Positions 36,004-46,199 of a DNA stretch of 64,000 nucleotides are shown here, one piece after another (position 1 is the first letter of the stretch; every line of letters starts with the position of its first letter). Source of the stretch: Rosa chinensis. Its lineage: Eukaryota; Streptophyta; Magnoliopsida; Rosales; Rosaceae. Below the pieces are notes generated by a model. It searched no databases. It was given only the letters and a program-made list of their open reading frames with translations, and was not told where the DNA came from. The position numbers and the translations under genes are program-made. Location: positions 86,156,398-86,220,397 of the forward strand of contig NC_037092.1 in NCBI RefSeq assembly GCF_002994745.2. The letters run 5' to 3'.

Positions 36004-36453
36004 ATTGTCAGTTGATTTTTTTTTATCTCAAAGCAAAATAAGATTTTAAAAATTACCAAAAAAATAGGGATGTCAACATGCTAATTTGGGATGTATGAAA
36101 TAATTTTAAAAAATAATAATACTAATTCACATGACATGTCTACAAAGGGCAAAAAGATCCCAAAATTTGGACCAATAATATTGTCCTCATGGACAATCAA
36201 TTGGACTTGCATCATTAACAAAAGCATATGTAAAAAACCGAAGGGAAAAATTACACTTATTCTGTACCCACATACAGCCAAAAAGGGCATGTCTAACACC
36301 ATGCCCGTTGATGCCGTAGTTCTTAGTTGCAGAGCCAATGTTCACTTTTGTCATTACATGCATATTTCAGGAGTATTGCTGATTCCCTCTAAATTGTCTT
36401 CAGCAGGACCATGGGGTCCTAACTCTCTCCTCCTCCTCCTCCTCCTCAAGCTG
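36004..36453. other. 3' flank of the NLR locus
   Basis: No domain is seen on the plus strand; its 158-codon ORF crosses the antisense of the predicted terminal exon. On the minus strand this is downstream of the predicted stop and probably contains the 3' UTR. Confidence 0.4.
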
Positions 36454-36517
36454 CTACTTACTGTCTTCTTGGACGACCTCTGTGAATTTGATTTTTCTTC
36501 TTTTCTCTGCTCTGGCC
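36454..36517 (-). CDS. Predicted terminal exon of the NLR locus (basic tail)
   Basis: On the minus strand a long T-rich tract ending TTATAAG precedes this segment, giving a plausible acceptor. If joined to the AG left by the donor at 37001, it reads R plus ARAEKRRKIKFTEVVQEDSK and a stop at 36454-36456. The phase fits exactly. The exon is short, so the evidence is splice signal and frame only. A GTAAGT inside it could alternatively be another donor. Confidence 0.4.
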
Positions 36518-36769
36518 CTTATAACCAAAAAAAGAAAAAAGACGAATTGAATAATCATTATGAATGATATCAAAGAAAAATGAATAAGCTAGTTCTGAAC
36601 TCCGTTTTTTAAGTCCTTTAAAGTTGAATAGACGAACATCAGCATTAAGAAATCGAAGAGGATCTCCCTAACAGAATGAAAAAGATAAGACAATTGGAGT
36701 TTATGACACAACAAAATACCTTCTCAGGGGAATGTCCAAATGTTATTCCAGAAGCTAGTATTATTTAAT

Positions 36770-36957
36770 AAGAAGCTTTTATATATTTGTCTATTATGGG
36801 AACTCTATATTTCCTTGGGGTACCAATAAATCTGTAATAATTAACCTTTTGTAATTGTTTATTATGGCATGGCCACAATTATTGAATTATATACAAGATC
36901 TAAGAAAACCAACATGACTCAGGTGGTGACCATTGTTGATCATCATTTCATACTTTG
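36770..36957 (-). repeat. Duplicated 3' flank/intron of cassette B
   Basis: This stretch aligns with 40655-40860 downstream of cassette A (shared TATTATGGCATGGCCAC, AGAAAACCAACATGACTCAG and TTGATCATCATTTCATACTT). It shows that the tandem duplication included flanking non-coding DNA. Confidence 0.8.
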
Positions 36958-39784
36958 TTAAGAAATAAGCAAAAGAAGAATGATCTGTACAGCGACATAC
37001 CTTCTCAATACAATGTCCAAATGTTGTGGATGTTTGGGTTCGACTTTGTTCCTGCTATGGAAGTCAGACGTTGAAAACTGGGGGCACCTCTCCACATACA
37101 AGTATTCCAGTAAAGGGCACTCAATAGCACTGCCTGTACTGCTGCAGAACCTTGTGAGTTGTGGAAGCTTTATTAAAGTTAAGTTCTTCAATTCTGGAAA
37201 AACAATCTTGTTGTCCACTGTGTCCTTACTTGCTTCAATAATATTGTCCAACATTGGGCAAAGCTCCACTGAAAGATCTTCCAAGTGCAAAAGACATTGA
37301 GCTACATCAGCTGTGAAGAGATTTTCCAGTTCAAAGCACCTGGAAACTACCAAACTCTGAAGATTCTGGAAGATTGCACAATGAGCAGGACCATTCCATA
37401 TCTTTATTAGTTTCCCTAGATTCTCCAATCTCATTTCTATCAATTGTGTCAATATCATTTGTTCTGGCTCAAGCCCTTCACATCCAAAAACATATTCCAA
37501 TTCATCTATCTCTTCACAAATCAGTTCTTCCAGATTTTGTAATCTCTGCAGCAACCGTGACGGTAGGAGTGCATCCACCAATTCATAGCAATGTTTCACC
37601 TTCAGTAACCTAAGATTGCATAGAGACCCAGGTGGCAATTCACCAACACATAACTCCTTCAGGCAATCCACTTGAACGAGATGCAACTCTTCCAAGTTCT
37701 GAAACACTGGTTCATTCCAAAAGCGTGTTACTGTGTTCATCAACATTTTCAAGTTCTCATTGGGGCCAATAACAGATAAATACTTCAGTGCATGTAATCT
37801 CCCACAGTCATATTCCACAAGAATGTTATCTAATCCCCAACACATTATATACTGCAGTTTCTCTGCTTTCATTGTCACCGCATTGATAAACCAACCTGGT
37901 AAGGCATTGATGGTTGTATCAAGAGTCAAGGCTCTTGTAAAAGCGGGTGAAGAACTTGAAACCAACGACACTTTTCTGATGGATGGGTCTCTGCTGATAC
38001 AAATATCAAAGTTTACCCAATTTGGTTCAACCTCCACATGTTTAGGCAAACATTTAGCATCAGATATGAAAACCTTCAAAACATTTAGACATGACAAGCC
38101 AGTTAACTCATCAAACGCAACAATATTTTCTTCTCCTGCTCCCTCAACTTTACTCCCCCAGTCTGCAAAATTACACTGCATGTATAGTTCCTCTAACAAA
38201 TTAAGGTTGCATATCACTTCAGACGGAACATTATCAACATAATCACCAGTGATGTCTAACATCCTTAGATGGCTCAAATCTCCTATTTCTTTTGGCAGTT
38301 CCACAAGAGGAAGTTCTCTCATACTAAGAATCTCAAGTTTTTTCAATTTTCCGAGTATGGATATGTTATCTATGGTTGACAAGCAACCATCTAGATACAA
38401 GGTCTGGAGGTTGATCAAGATATTGAATGATGTGGGTAGAAAAGAAATTCTGGTTCGGCTTAGATCTAATACCCTCAACACATTCGGACTTTGAAAGAAA
38501 TATTCTGGGATCTCATTCAACCAAACATTACTTTGCAGAAACAAAATAAGGAGTTTCGGACATACCAACTCTTCAGGAAGCTTGCAAATTTTATTCATAA
38601 TTAGTGAAATAGCAGAGTAGCCTTCATGTGCACTAATACTTGGCCATTCCTTTAATTGACAACCAGCTTGTACAAAAAACAGTGGGCCATCCTCAGACAA
38701 CGAAATCCTTATGGCCACATCCCGAATGACATCATGCATCTTTACACATCCGTCCTGTTCAGTTTCCAAAAGCAAGCTACAGTCTTTAAGGTACTTGACC
38801 ACCAAATGTGCAGTTACTCTGGCATCTTGCATTGTGCAGGAATCTTGAAACAATCCTTTCCCCATCCCATACTTTAACAACTCTTCAATTTGGATATCAT
38901 AGTCTTCTGGGAAGAGGCAACAAAGCAAGAAGCATGACCTGGCATCATCAGATATCAAGTAATCATAGCTTAATTTTATACAATTGAACACAACTTTCCC
39001 ATCTTCAAGGCTGGCAGGTTGAGAAGCCTCTAGTCGTCGAGCCGCTTCCTTCCAGTCATCCAAACACTTATCACCAAGTGCCTTCGCAACTGCTATCAAC
39101 GCAACTGGAAGACCAGCACATACTCTAGCTACCTTCTTTGCAACATCACACAAACTGGTCGATTCAAAAGACGTTCTTGCTTTGTTCACAAATAAGGTCC
39201 AAGAATCTTCTTCTGATAAGACATCAAGAGAAATGTTTGATTGGCATTCCATGGCATGACAGACATTCTGTGTCCTTGTGATGAGTAGGACTTTGGAATT
39301 GCATCTTTGAAGCTCGTAGTAGCTGGGAATTCCTATATTTGACAAATCTGTTCTCTCCCAAATGTTGTCCAAGATTACAAGGATCCTATTTCCTCTCCTT
39401 ATCCTCTGCATCAATCTACGAGCTCTTCCAATTTCTGTCTCCTCCTCCAATATAAAGCCCAACATATCTGCCAATGTGCCTTGAATTTTTCTCAAGTCAG
39501 GGTTTTGGGATACAACAGCTGAAATCACCTGATGAAACATCCCATTATCCCGAACTTCTGCACAAACATGTTCAACCATGGTTGATTTTCCAACTCCTCC
39601 CATTCCGTAGACCCCAATGGCTGTGACCTCATCAGCTTCTAGTGCCTTCATAACCTTATTCATGGCCTGTCTTGTTGCTTCAAATGCTTGAAAATCTCCC
39701 ATGGGCATTGTAAACTCAGTTTCAATAGGTCGTAATGTACTGAACACAGATTCCGCAATGGCTTCAATATGTTGTCCTTCAGTC
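36958..39784 (-). CDS. NB-ARC-LRR cassette B (CC-NLR class), no N-terminal domain of its own
   Basis: Open for 940 codons. Counting from the first full codon after the acceptor, the P-loop GMGGVGKST is at 60-68, kinase-2 LVILDNIW at 135-142, a GLPVAL box near 224-229, RNBS-D CFLLCCLFPED near 284-294, and MHD intact at 349-351. LRRs then run from about 390 to the end, the last part irregular. Trp after kinase-2 and the RNBS-D form are marks of the CC-NLR class (RPS2/At4g27190-like). The usual second Asp of kinase-2 is Asn. The exon starts at an acceptor TTTGTAG|GACT in phase 2. A donor AG|GTATGT in phase 2 lies at 37001, so the coding may leave the exon there; reading on, the stop is at 36958. 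The first in-frame ATG (39708-39706) comes only 26 codons in. The intron before it aligns with that of cassette A, but no TIR or CC exon lies upstream of it within the 1.1-kb spacer. Confidence 0.87.
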
Positions 39785-40870
39785 CTACAAAGATGAATTA
39801 AGGTTCAAATAATAATCAGGTATATCAACAATAAACCCAAAATCACAATTACAACTCTTGGTAATAAAGACAGCTTATGAATTAACGGCTATATGAATAA
39901 TGGCATTTAGACTTCCCAAAAACATGCCCAGTTGAAACATTGCATCAACACTAAGCCAGGTTGCTTTAGATTTCCTTGTCCCTGTCTCACAGTAGAAGGT
40001 TGGCTGAGTATTGGCACCTTCAATCAAATTTGCAGATGAGAGATCAATTGGTAAAGATGAAGGAGGTGGGCAGGATAGAGGTGTAGTATTGGGAATATAC
40101 AAGATTTAGGATGTTTGGAATAGAGAGAGGATTGAAAAAGAAGATTGGTTGATCATTACAAATGAAAATTAAGAATCAAGAATGAAACAGAAGGTTATTT
40201 AAGATTTGTTTGATGGAGAAATCTCTCTCCCCCTCTAAAATGAGAAGACACTTTTTCATTCACATTCAATTTTTTTTTTTTTGTACCTTAATTACACTTG
40301 AAGAGTAAAAAAACCATTACTAACAATTCATGAGGGACAAAATGTCAAAATGCAATAAACACATGATGAAAAGTAAATCAAAAATTAAAAGCAAAACAAC
40401 CTTCGACCACTCATTGCCACACATATCAGGTGTGGTTGTACTTTCTAGTATAATATTATGTTTAAATGTTGAAACTTCCAAAAAAGTAATTTGTTAAAAT
40501 AAAGTCAAAAGAACACAGTGGAACAAGACAGAGGCTCCATGTTTTCTCCACAGTCTCACACCCTCTCTTTCCTACTTCTCCTAACTGTAAGGTTTCATAT
40601 TTTTTTTCTTTAATTCATATTAAAAAAGAAAAACAAGAAATGGATCTTTAATTCATATAAGAAGCCTTTATATATTTGTTTATTATGTGGAATTCTATAT
40701 TTCCTGGTGCACTAACACATAATAATTAACATTTTGTATTTGTTAATTATGGCATGGCCACTATTATATACAAGACCTAAGAAAACCAACATGACTCAGC
40801 GGCGACCAATCTTGATCATCATTTCATACTTTGTTAAATGAAAAAGCAAAACAAGAAAATGAAAGACAAA
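39785..40870 (-). other. Spacer/intron between cassettes A and B
   Basis: Positions 39785 to about 39865 align with 43730-43808, the intron between the TIR exon and cassette A, and 40655-40860 aligns with the flank of cassette B. Between them, a minus-strand ORF at 39875-40102 (75 codons, stop-bounded) has no recognised domain and no convincing splice sites. There is no TIR exon here. Confidence 0.7.
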
Positions 40871-43727
40871 TTATACGATAAAAGAAAAGACAACTGATGT
40901 AAGTTTACGCCAACGTCTGACATACCTTCTGCCAAGTAGACCAAAGTAATGTAATTTATCGTTGACTTGGACTTGGTTTTTGCTCTGGAAGTCAGAAGCA
41001 GAGGCTGTAAACTGGGGGCACTCCTTCACATACAAGTGTTCCAAGGAAGGACACTCGATATCAATAGTAGCACCTCCACTGTACAATATAGGAAGTTTCT
41101 CTAAACCCAAGTTCTTCAATTTTGGAAGAATGATCTTCTTGTTGTTCACTCTTTCCGTGCGTACTTCAATTAGTCTTTCCAATAAAGGGCAACTGTCTAC
41201 AAAAAAGTCTTCCAATTGAAAAAGAACTTGAGCAGTATCAAACGAGAAGAGACATCCTAGAAAGTTGCAATGACAAATGAACAAACTTTTAAGAGCTTGG
41301 AACATTGCACTTGGACCTGGACCGTTACATATGTTTCTTATAGCAGGTAGATTGATAAAGGTCATCTCTCTCAGTTTTGATTGCTCTGGCTCAAACCCTT
41401 GACATCCAAACACATGTTCCAGTCTAGACATATCCCTACAGATTATGTTCTCCAGATTTGGCAATCTATGTAACAATTTTGATGGTAAAAGAATATTCCC
41501 CAAGTTAGGACAATAATGGACCTTCAATAACTTCAGATTGTATAGAGACCCAGGTGGTAATTTTCCAACACATAACTCTTTCAAAGAAGTCACACACTCC
41601 AAATGCAACTCTTCCAAGTTCTCGAACACGGGTTTAACTGGAACCCATGTTATAGCATTCATCAGCTCTTCCAAGCTCTCACTGGGACCAATAATAGAGA
41701 GATGTTTCAGCATATGTAACCTCCCATGGTGATATTCAACAAGAATGTTATTTAACCATTTGCAGTTTACGTACAGTAGCTTCTCTGTCTTGACTGTTAC
41801 CTCATGGACAAACCAAGCTGGTAAGGCACTAATTCTTGTGTCAAGACTCAAGGATCTTGAATCTTTATGACTGTGTTGAAAGCCTTGATTACTTATGTCT
41901 CTCGTAATGTCTCTGCTGCTTGTGTCCCCACTAATACAAATATCAAAGAACAACCAATTGGGATAAAACTCAAGCTCTTCAGGGATGCATTTTGCAGGTA
42001 GGGAAACCTTCAAAATATTTAGACATGTTAAGCCAGTTACCTCACCAAAGCCAATATCGGTTTCTTCTCCTTCTCCTTCAACCTTCCTGACCCAATTCCC
42101 AAATCGAAATGGCATGTAGAGTTCTTCTAATCTATGCAACTGCGATATCACTTTTGATGGAATTTTGCTAATAATTCCATCAGTAATGTCCAGCATCCTT
42201 AGATTGATCAGATTCCCTATTTCTCTCGACAATTCTTTCAAAACATTTCCTCTCATACTAAGAATCTCAAGCTTCTTTAGTTTTCCAATTAAGGAAAAGT
42301 CAATCAGTCTCTGGCAAAAATCTAGATATAAAGCTTGGAGGTTCATTAGGAGACTGAATGATTGAGGAAGTTCTGTAATGCTGGTGAGGCTAAGGTCTAA
42401 GACCCTTAATTCATTAGGACTTTGGAAAAAAGTTCCTGGCATCTCATTTAAATCAGCATTCTGCTGTAGTAATAAAATCTGGAGTTTTGGACATACCAGC
42501 TCTCCGGGTAGCTTGTGGATATCATTGTTCATTAATGAGATTGCAGAGTAGCCTTCATGTAATTGATGTGGCCAGCTTTTTAAACCACACCCAGCTTTTA
42601 CCAAAAACCCATGCCCGTCTTCAGATTTTGCAATATTCAGGGCAGCATCCCGAATGACATCCTGCATCCTTACACACCCCTTTTTCTCACTATCCAAAAG
42701 CAAGCTAAAATGTTTCAGGTACCTTACGGCTGAATCAGCTGATGCTCTAGCTTCTTGGATTGTCTCGGCATCCCGAAACAATCCTTTCCCGATTGCATAC
42801 TTGAACAAGTCTCCTATTGGGATGTCATAGTCTTCAGGAAATAGGCAACAAAGCAAGAAGCATGACTTGGTATCTTCATCTTTCAAGTAATCATAGCTTA
42901 ATTTTATACATCTGAATGCCTCTCCTTCATGTTCAGGATTGGCAGATTGCGACTTCTCTAGTGCTCGAGCTGCTCTTTTCCATTCCACTAGTTCTTTACC
43001 TCCAAGTGCCCTTGCAACTGCTATCAATGCAATCGGTAGACCAGCACATTTACTAACCACCTCCCTCGCTACATCATAGAAAACAATCGATTCAGAGTCT
43101 ATTCTTGCCGTTTTCACAAACAAGGACCAAGAATCTTGTTCTGATAAGATATTGAGATGAATAATTGCTTGGCATCTCATCTCATAACACACATTCTCTC
43201 TCCGTGTGGTGAGTAGGACTTTGGAATTGCACTTTTGAAGCTCCTTATAGCTAGGTATTCCTATGTCTGACAAATCCATTCTCTCCCAAATGTCGTCCAG
43301 GATTATAAGGATCTTTCCCCTTCTCTTTATCTCCTCACTCAATCTAGCTGCTCTGCCAATTTCTGTCTTCTCATGTAATTTGTAGCCCAGCTGCCCTGCC
43401 AATGTGCCTTGAATTGTTTCCAAGTCAGGGCTTTGGGATACATCACCGATAATCACATGATGAAAAATTCCACTTTTTCGGGCATGTGCACCGACATGTT
43501 TTACCATGGCTGTCTTTCCAACGCCTGCCATGCCGTAGACACCAACGGCAGTGACCTCGTCATCTTTTAGCGCCTCCATAACGTCATCCATGGCTTTTCT
43601 TGTTGGTTCAAATAATTCAAAACCTCCTGTGTTGATTTCAATAGGTTGTACTATTTCAATTTCCAAAACAGATTGTACTTTACTGCACACAATTTCCACA
43701 ATGTGTTCGAGAAGATCTATATCAGTC
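40871..43727 (-). CDS. NB-ARC-LRR cassette A (CC-NLR class), spliced to the TIR exon
   Basis: Open for 951 codons. From the first full codon: P-loop GMAGVGKT at 65-72, kinase-2 LIILDDIW at 140-147, GLPIAL at 229-234, RNBS-D CFLLCCLFPED near 289-299. The MHD position is Met-Gln-Asp (354-356), so the His is replaced. Canonical LRRs start near 390 (LVCPKLQILLL, LRVLDLS) and become irregular toward the C terminus. The acceptor is TTGTAG|GACT at 43727, phase 2, and joins in frame to the TIR donor (AG|G makes Arg). A phase-2 donor AG|GTATGT at 40926 would let the frame continue into cassette B; otherwise the stop is at 40871. The exon from 43727 to 40926 is 2802 nt, an exact multiple of three. The class is CC-NLR by kinase-2 Trp and RNBS-D, at odds with the TIR domain in front of it. 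Confidence 0.9.
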
Positions 43728-43823
43728 CTACAAGGAAGAATTAAGGGTCAAATAATCGTCAGCTATATTAATAAGTACAAGTATAACTCTTGGTAATTGA
43801 GATGCTACTCTCATGACGCTTAC

Positions 43824-44343
43824 CTGTAATTCTGTGTATCAAACCCAGCAAAGTCGGCCACTTTTCTTAAAGCATCTCTCCACTGCTGGACCTTTTTCGA
43901 TTCGTATCGCCCAGACCTTTCATGCTTGGCTAAAGCATCCTCAAAACTCCCCTTTTGTTTTCTTACATGACTAGGGCCAACCTCATAAAAAACTGGAAGA
44001 ATTCTAGGGCCGTCCTCCATGAACTGACAAATCTTTGTAAGTTCATCCAAACACCAAGCAGAAGAAGCATAATTTTGAGACAGAACAACAATTGCGAACC
44101 TTGATCCTTCAATTGCCTTTAGGAGAGTGGGAGAAACATCATCCCCTACTTGAAGATCTTGATCATCCATGAATGTCTTAATTCCACTCCTCTGCAGCCG
44201 ATCGTATAAATGGGATGTAAAACCCCTTCGAGTATCTACACCCCTGAAACTCAAATACACATCATACTTCCACCGACCAGCTGCTGATGATAGTTCAGCT
44301 GATGAAGGAAGAGAAGCATCAGCTTTTCGAGAGAACCAGGCCA
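43824..44343 (-). CDS. TIR domain exon
   Basis: After an acceptor (TGTTTTCAG at 44344) the exon encodes a Ser/Ala-rich linker of about 25 residues and a plant TIR domain: KYDVYLSFRGVDTRRGFTSH, then GIKTFMD, ALLKAIE-like and FAIVVLSQNYASSAWCLDEL. The Glu in WCLDEL, at the position of the catalytic residue of plant TIR NADases, is retained. The exon ends NYAG|GTAAGC, phase 2. The open frame extends 13 codons further upstream into an artificial hydrophobic start (MLTPRFFF...), but that stretch is the intron's pyrimidine tract, so I place the exon start at 44343. Upstream exon 2 joins in frame (G|TG makes Val). Confidence 0.88.
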
Positions 44344-44559
44344 CTGAAAACAACCAAAAGAAAAACCGAGGTGTCAACAACAGGCAAAGAAACCAACAGT
44401 AAGGGGAACAATGGAAGAGAGACTATCTAATACAAGCATATTGTCTACACAGACAGCCCCAAATCTTATCGTGTCTTTGTTTACTCAACTAGTTGCATAT
44501 TGTTTATATTTTCAACCATAGATCTTATCGTGTCTTCAATTAAATATGGTGCAACTAAT

Positions 44560-44845
44560 CGTTGCTATTCAAATTATACAAGACCCTTGTATTGTATAGA
44601 AACTTAATTTATTTGCTGATATTGCCATTGGAATCTTGTTACTGGAGTGCAGAAACTTAATTGAGTCCTTGATTATTGTTCTATACAACAAATCCATATT
44701 GAAAGGAATGTGGTAGCAGATCTGGGGCTCTGCAGATTGCCTACCATCCCAAGCTTTATTACCCAAGCAGTTTTGGATGACATTGATGGCTTTGTGAGGC
44801 TTGTGCCCCCATCTTTGTCAAAAAGAAAAAAATAAAAAAAACATT
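44560..44845 (+). mobile_element. Possible LINE 3' fragment in intron 2
   Basis: On the plus strand a peptide-like HIERNVVADLGLCRLPTIPS and a following DDIDGF resemble the end of a plant LINE RNase H domain. The segment ends in a run of A-rich sequence (44818-44843), suggesting a 5'-truncated retrotransposed fragment. Short and degenerate, hence low confidence. The minus-strand 65-codon ORF here is its shadow. Confidence 0.35.
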
Positions 44846-44875
44846 CCTAGAATAATGAAGAGTTGCATTACATAC

Positions 44876-44989
44876 CATCTGAGCTGACCATTTCTGAATC
44901 TCGAGAAAAATGATCTAATAATTGATTCACTGGAGCTGATTCAATGGTTAAGCCCTCACTTCTTTTCTCATTTCTTAATCGATTTTTTG
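44876..44989 (-). CDS. Exon 2 of the zinc-ribbon-TIR-NLR gene
   Basis: A 114-nt segment between CATGCAG (acceptor, ending at 44990) and GATG|GTATGT (donor, 44875-44874). Both junctions are phase 1. It encodes AKNRLRNEKRSEGL... and continues to a Ser/Asp-rich end, with no stop. In EDR4-like proteins the zinc ribbon is likewise followed by a basic AKN-type segment, which supports the join to exon 1. Confidence 0.7.
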
Positions 44990-45602
44990 CTGCATGCAGG
45001 AGAATTGTTTAGAAATGTACTCACAATTATGGAGTTAAAAACTAATAGGAATTCATAAGAACCTTTCTTTGATGAGATATATCAAAGCTAATTTGGTAGT
45101 ATCGACAGAAGGAAATTAAAAGAGGTGGAAAAATTGGTCTTGTAAATAGTTCACTGGTACTACATCCACAATGTTTGATGAGACCCCAACCTTGATCACC
45201 CTCTCAAAAAGGAAGATAGAAACAAAAACTAATAGTTCATAATTATGGAATGACATGCTAATGCAATATTGTCTTACATATAAAGTTTTAAACTACTAAT
45301 ACAGTCCAAGAAGACAGCAAGTCATCAATATCATATGAGAAATTTCTGACAAATATATCGAGACCTAGTTGGTTCAATCGTATTTTCCACAATATAAGCA
45401 AATAATGAGGAAAACTTGACGTATTCTAAAATCTTTGGTGCCATGTTAAGCAATTTCCCTTAATCTTTGAACCTAAAACTCCAATCAATAGCTGGATAGC
45501 TGGAACCTACCCTCTACTTGCTTTTTGATAATTGTAGACCATTGTTTGTAGTGAGAACTAAACAGAGTAGACTGCCAGAGAATAATGTGCGAATTGATTT
45601 AC

Positions 45603-45735
45603 CTTGGAGAATGGCACCACATCCACCACACTCGTAAACCTGAGAATCCGGCAACTCTGGTAGAAGCAGCCGACATTTAGGACATTTGACTAATCGGACT
45701 TTAGTAGTGACTTCCTGAGAATCCATGAGGCTTCC
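45603..45735 (-). CDS. Exon 1: EDR4-like N-terminal zinc ribbon
   Basis: The start ATG is at 45726-45724. Forty-one codons plus one base end at a donor CAAG|GTAAAT. The product contains VRLVKCPKCRLLLPELPD and YECGGCGAILQ, with Cys at 15, 18, 33 and 36. This is the N-terminal zinc-ribbon signature of plant ENHANCED DISEASE RESISTANCE 4-like proteins (about 600-1000 residues in full). Known biology: Arabidopsis EDR4 modulates powdery-mildew resistance with EDR1 and clathrin. Here no EDR4 middle or C-terminal domain follows; the next in-frame exons lead to a TIR domain. A 5' intron acceptor (TTTGCAG) lies just before the exon at 45736, so an earlier start is unlikely. Confidence 0.82.
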
Positions 45736-45918
45736 CTGCAAAGAAACTACATAATGGCATGCATCCGATATGAGTTAATTCCAATTGAAAGACAATGATC
45801 CACCTCAATCATTCATTGGCAATTATCGATGAAATTTCGAATTCAACTGTTACCAAAAAAAAATAATAAAAGTTCTTAAGAGGAAAAATAAGAATATAGA
45901 GGGGAGCAGCAACGTACC

Positions 45919-46165
45919 TGAACTGTGGTGTTGTACAGATACGTGAAAAGGGACGGAGAGACTGGAATGCAATTGCTAGTGTTGGTACACGGTAAAGAAG
46001 GGAATAGCGAGTAAATCCTGCTCTGAAAATATCTGATTCGCATTAGACGAAGACGAAGATTACCGGACTTTTCGGTTACCGAGAGTTCGATATACCGAGC
46101 TCAACAGTCGGTTTCGGTCGGTATTGAAAACTCCGATCGTTGGAATTTGGAGGCGGCAAATGATT
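45919..46165 (-). other. Predicted 5' UTR exon of the zinc-ribbon-TIR-NLR gene
   Basis: The minus strand reads TTCAG|GTACGT with the last exon base at 45918, pairing with the acceptor at 45736 to give a 182-nt intron in the leader. The 5' end is inferred from the TATA-like motif about 30 nt upstream. Confidence 0.5.
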
Positions 46166-46184
46166 CCCGGCTATGAAAGAAGAA

Positions 46185-46198
46185 ATATGTATATAGAG
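46185..46198 (-). promoter_or_regulatory. Candidate TATA box
   Basis: CTATATACATA on the minus strand lies about 270 nt upstream of the predicted leader donor. Position and sequence suit a core promoter for the minus-strand NLR locus. Inferred only. Confidence 0.35.
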
Positions 46199-46199
46199 G

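Noticed and set aside
36980..38877. Plus-strand ORFs within the NLR exons
   Set aside because: They are antisense shadows of the minus-strand NB-ARC-LRR coding; the same holds at 40962-43796.
44304..44380. Hydrophobic start (MLTPRFFFWLF...) of the TIR ORF as a signal peptide or membrane anchor
   Set aside because: It is translation of the intron pyrimidine tract that ends in TTTTCAG at 44344; the exon most likely starts after it.
45603..45735. Intact EDR4 gene
   Set aside because: Only the N-terminal zinc ribbon exon is present; no further EDR4 exons are found in the 9 kb downstream.
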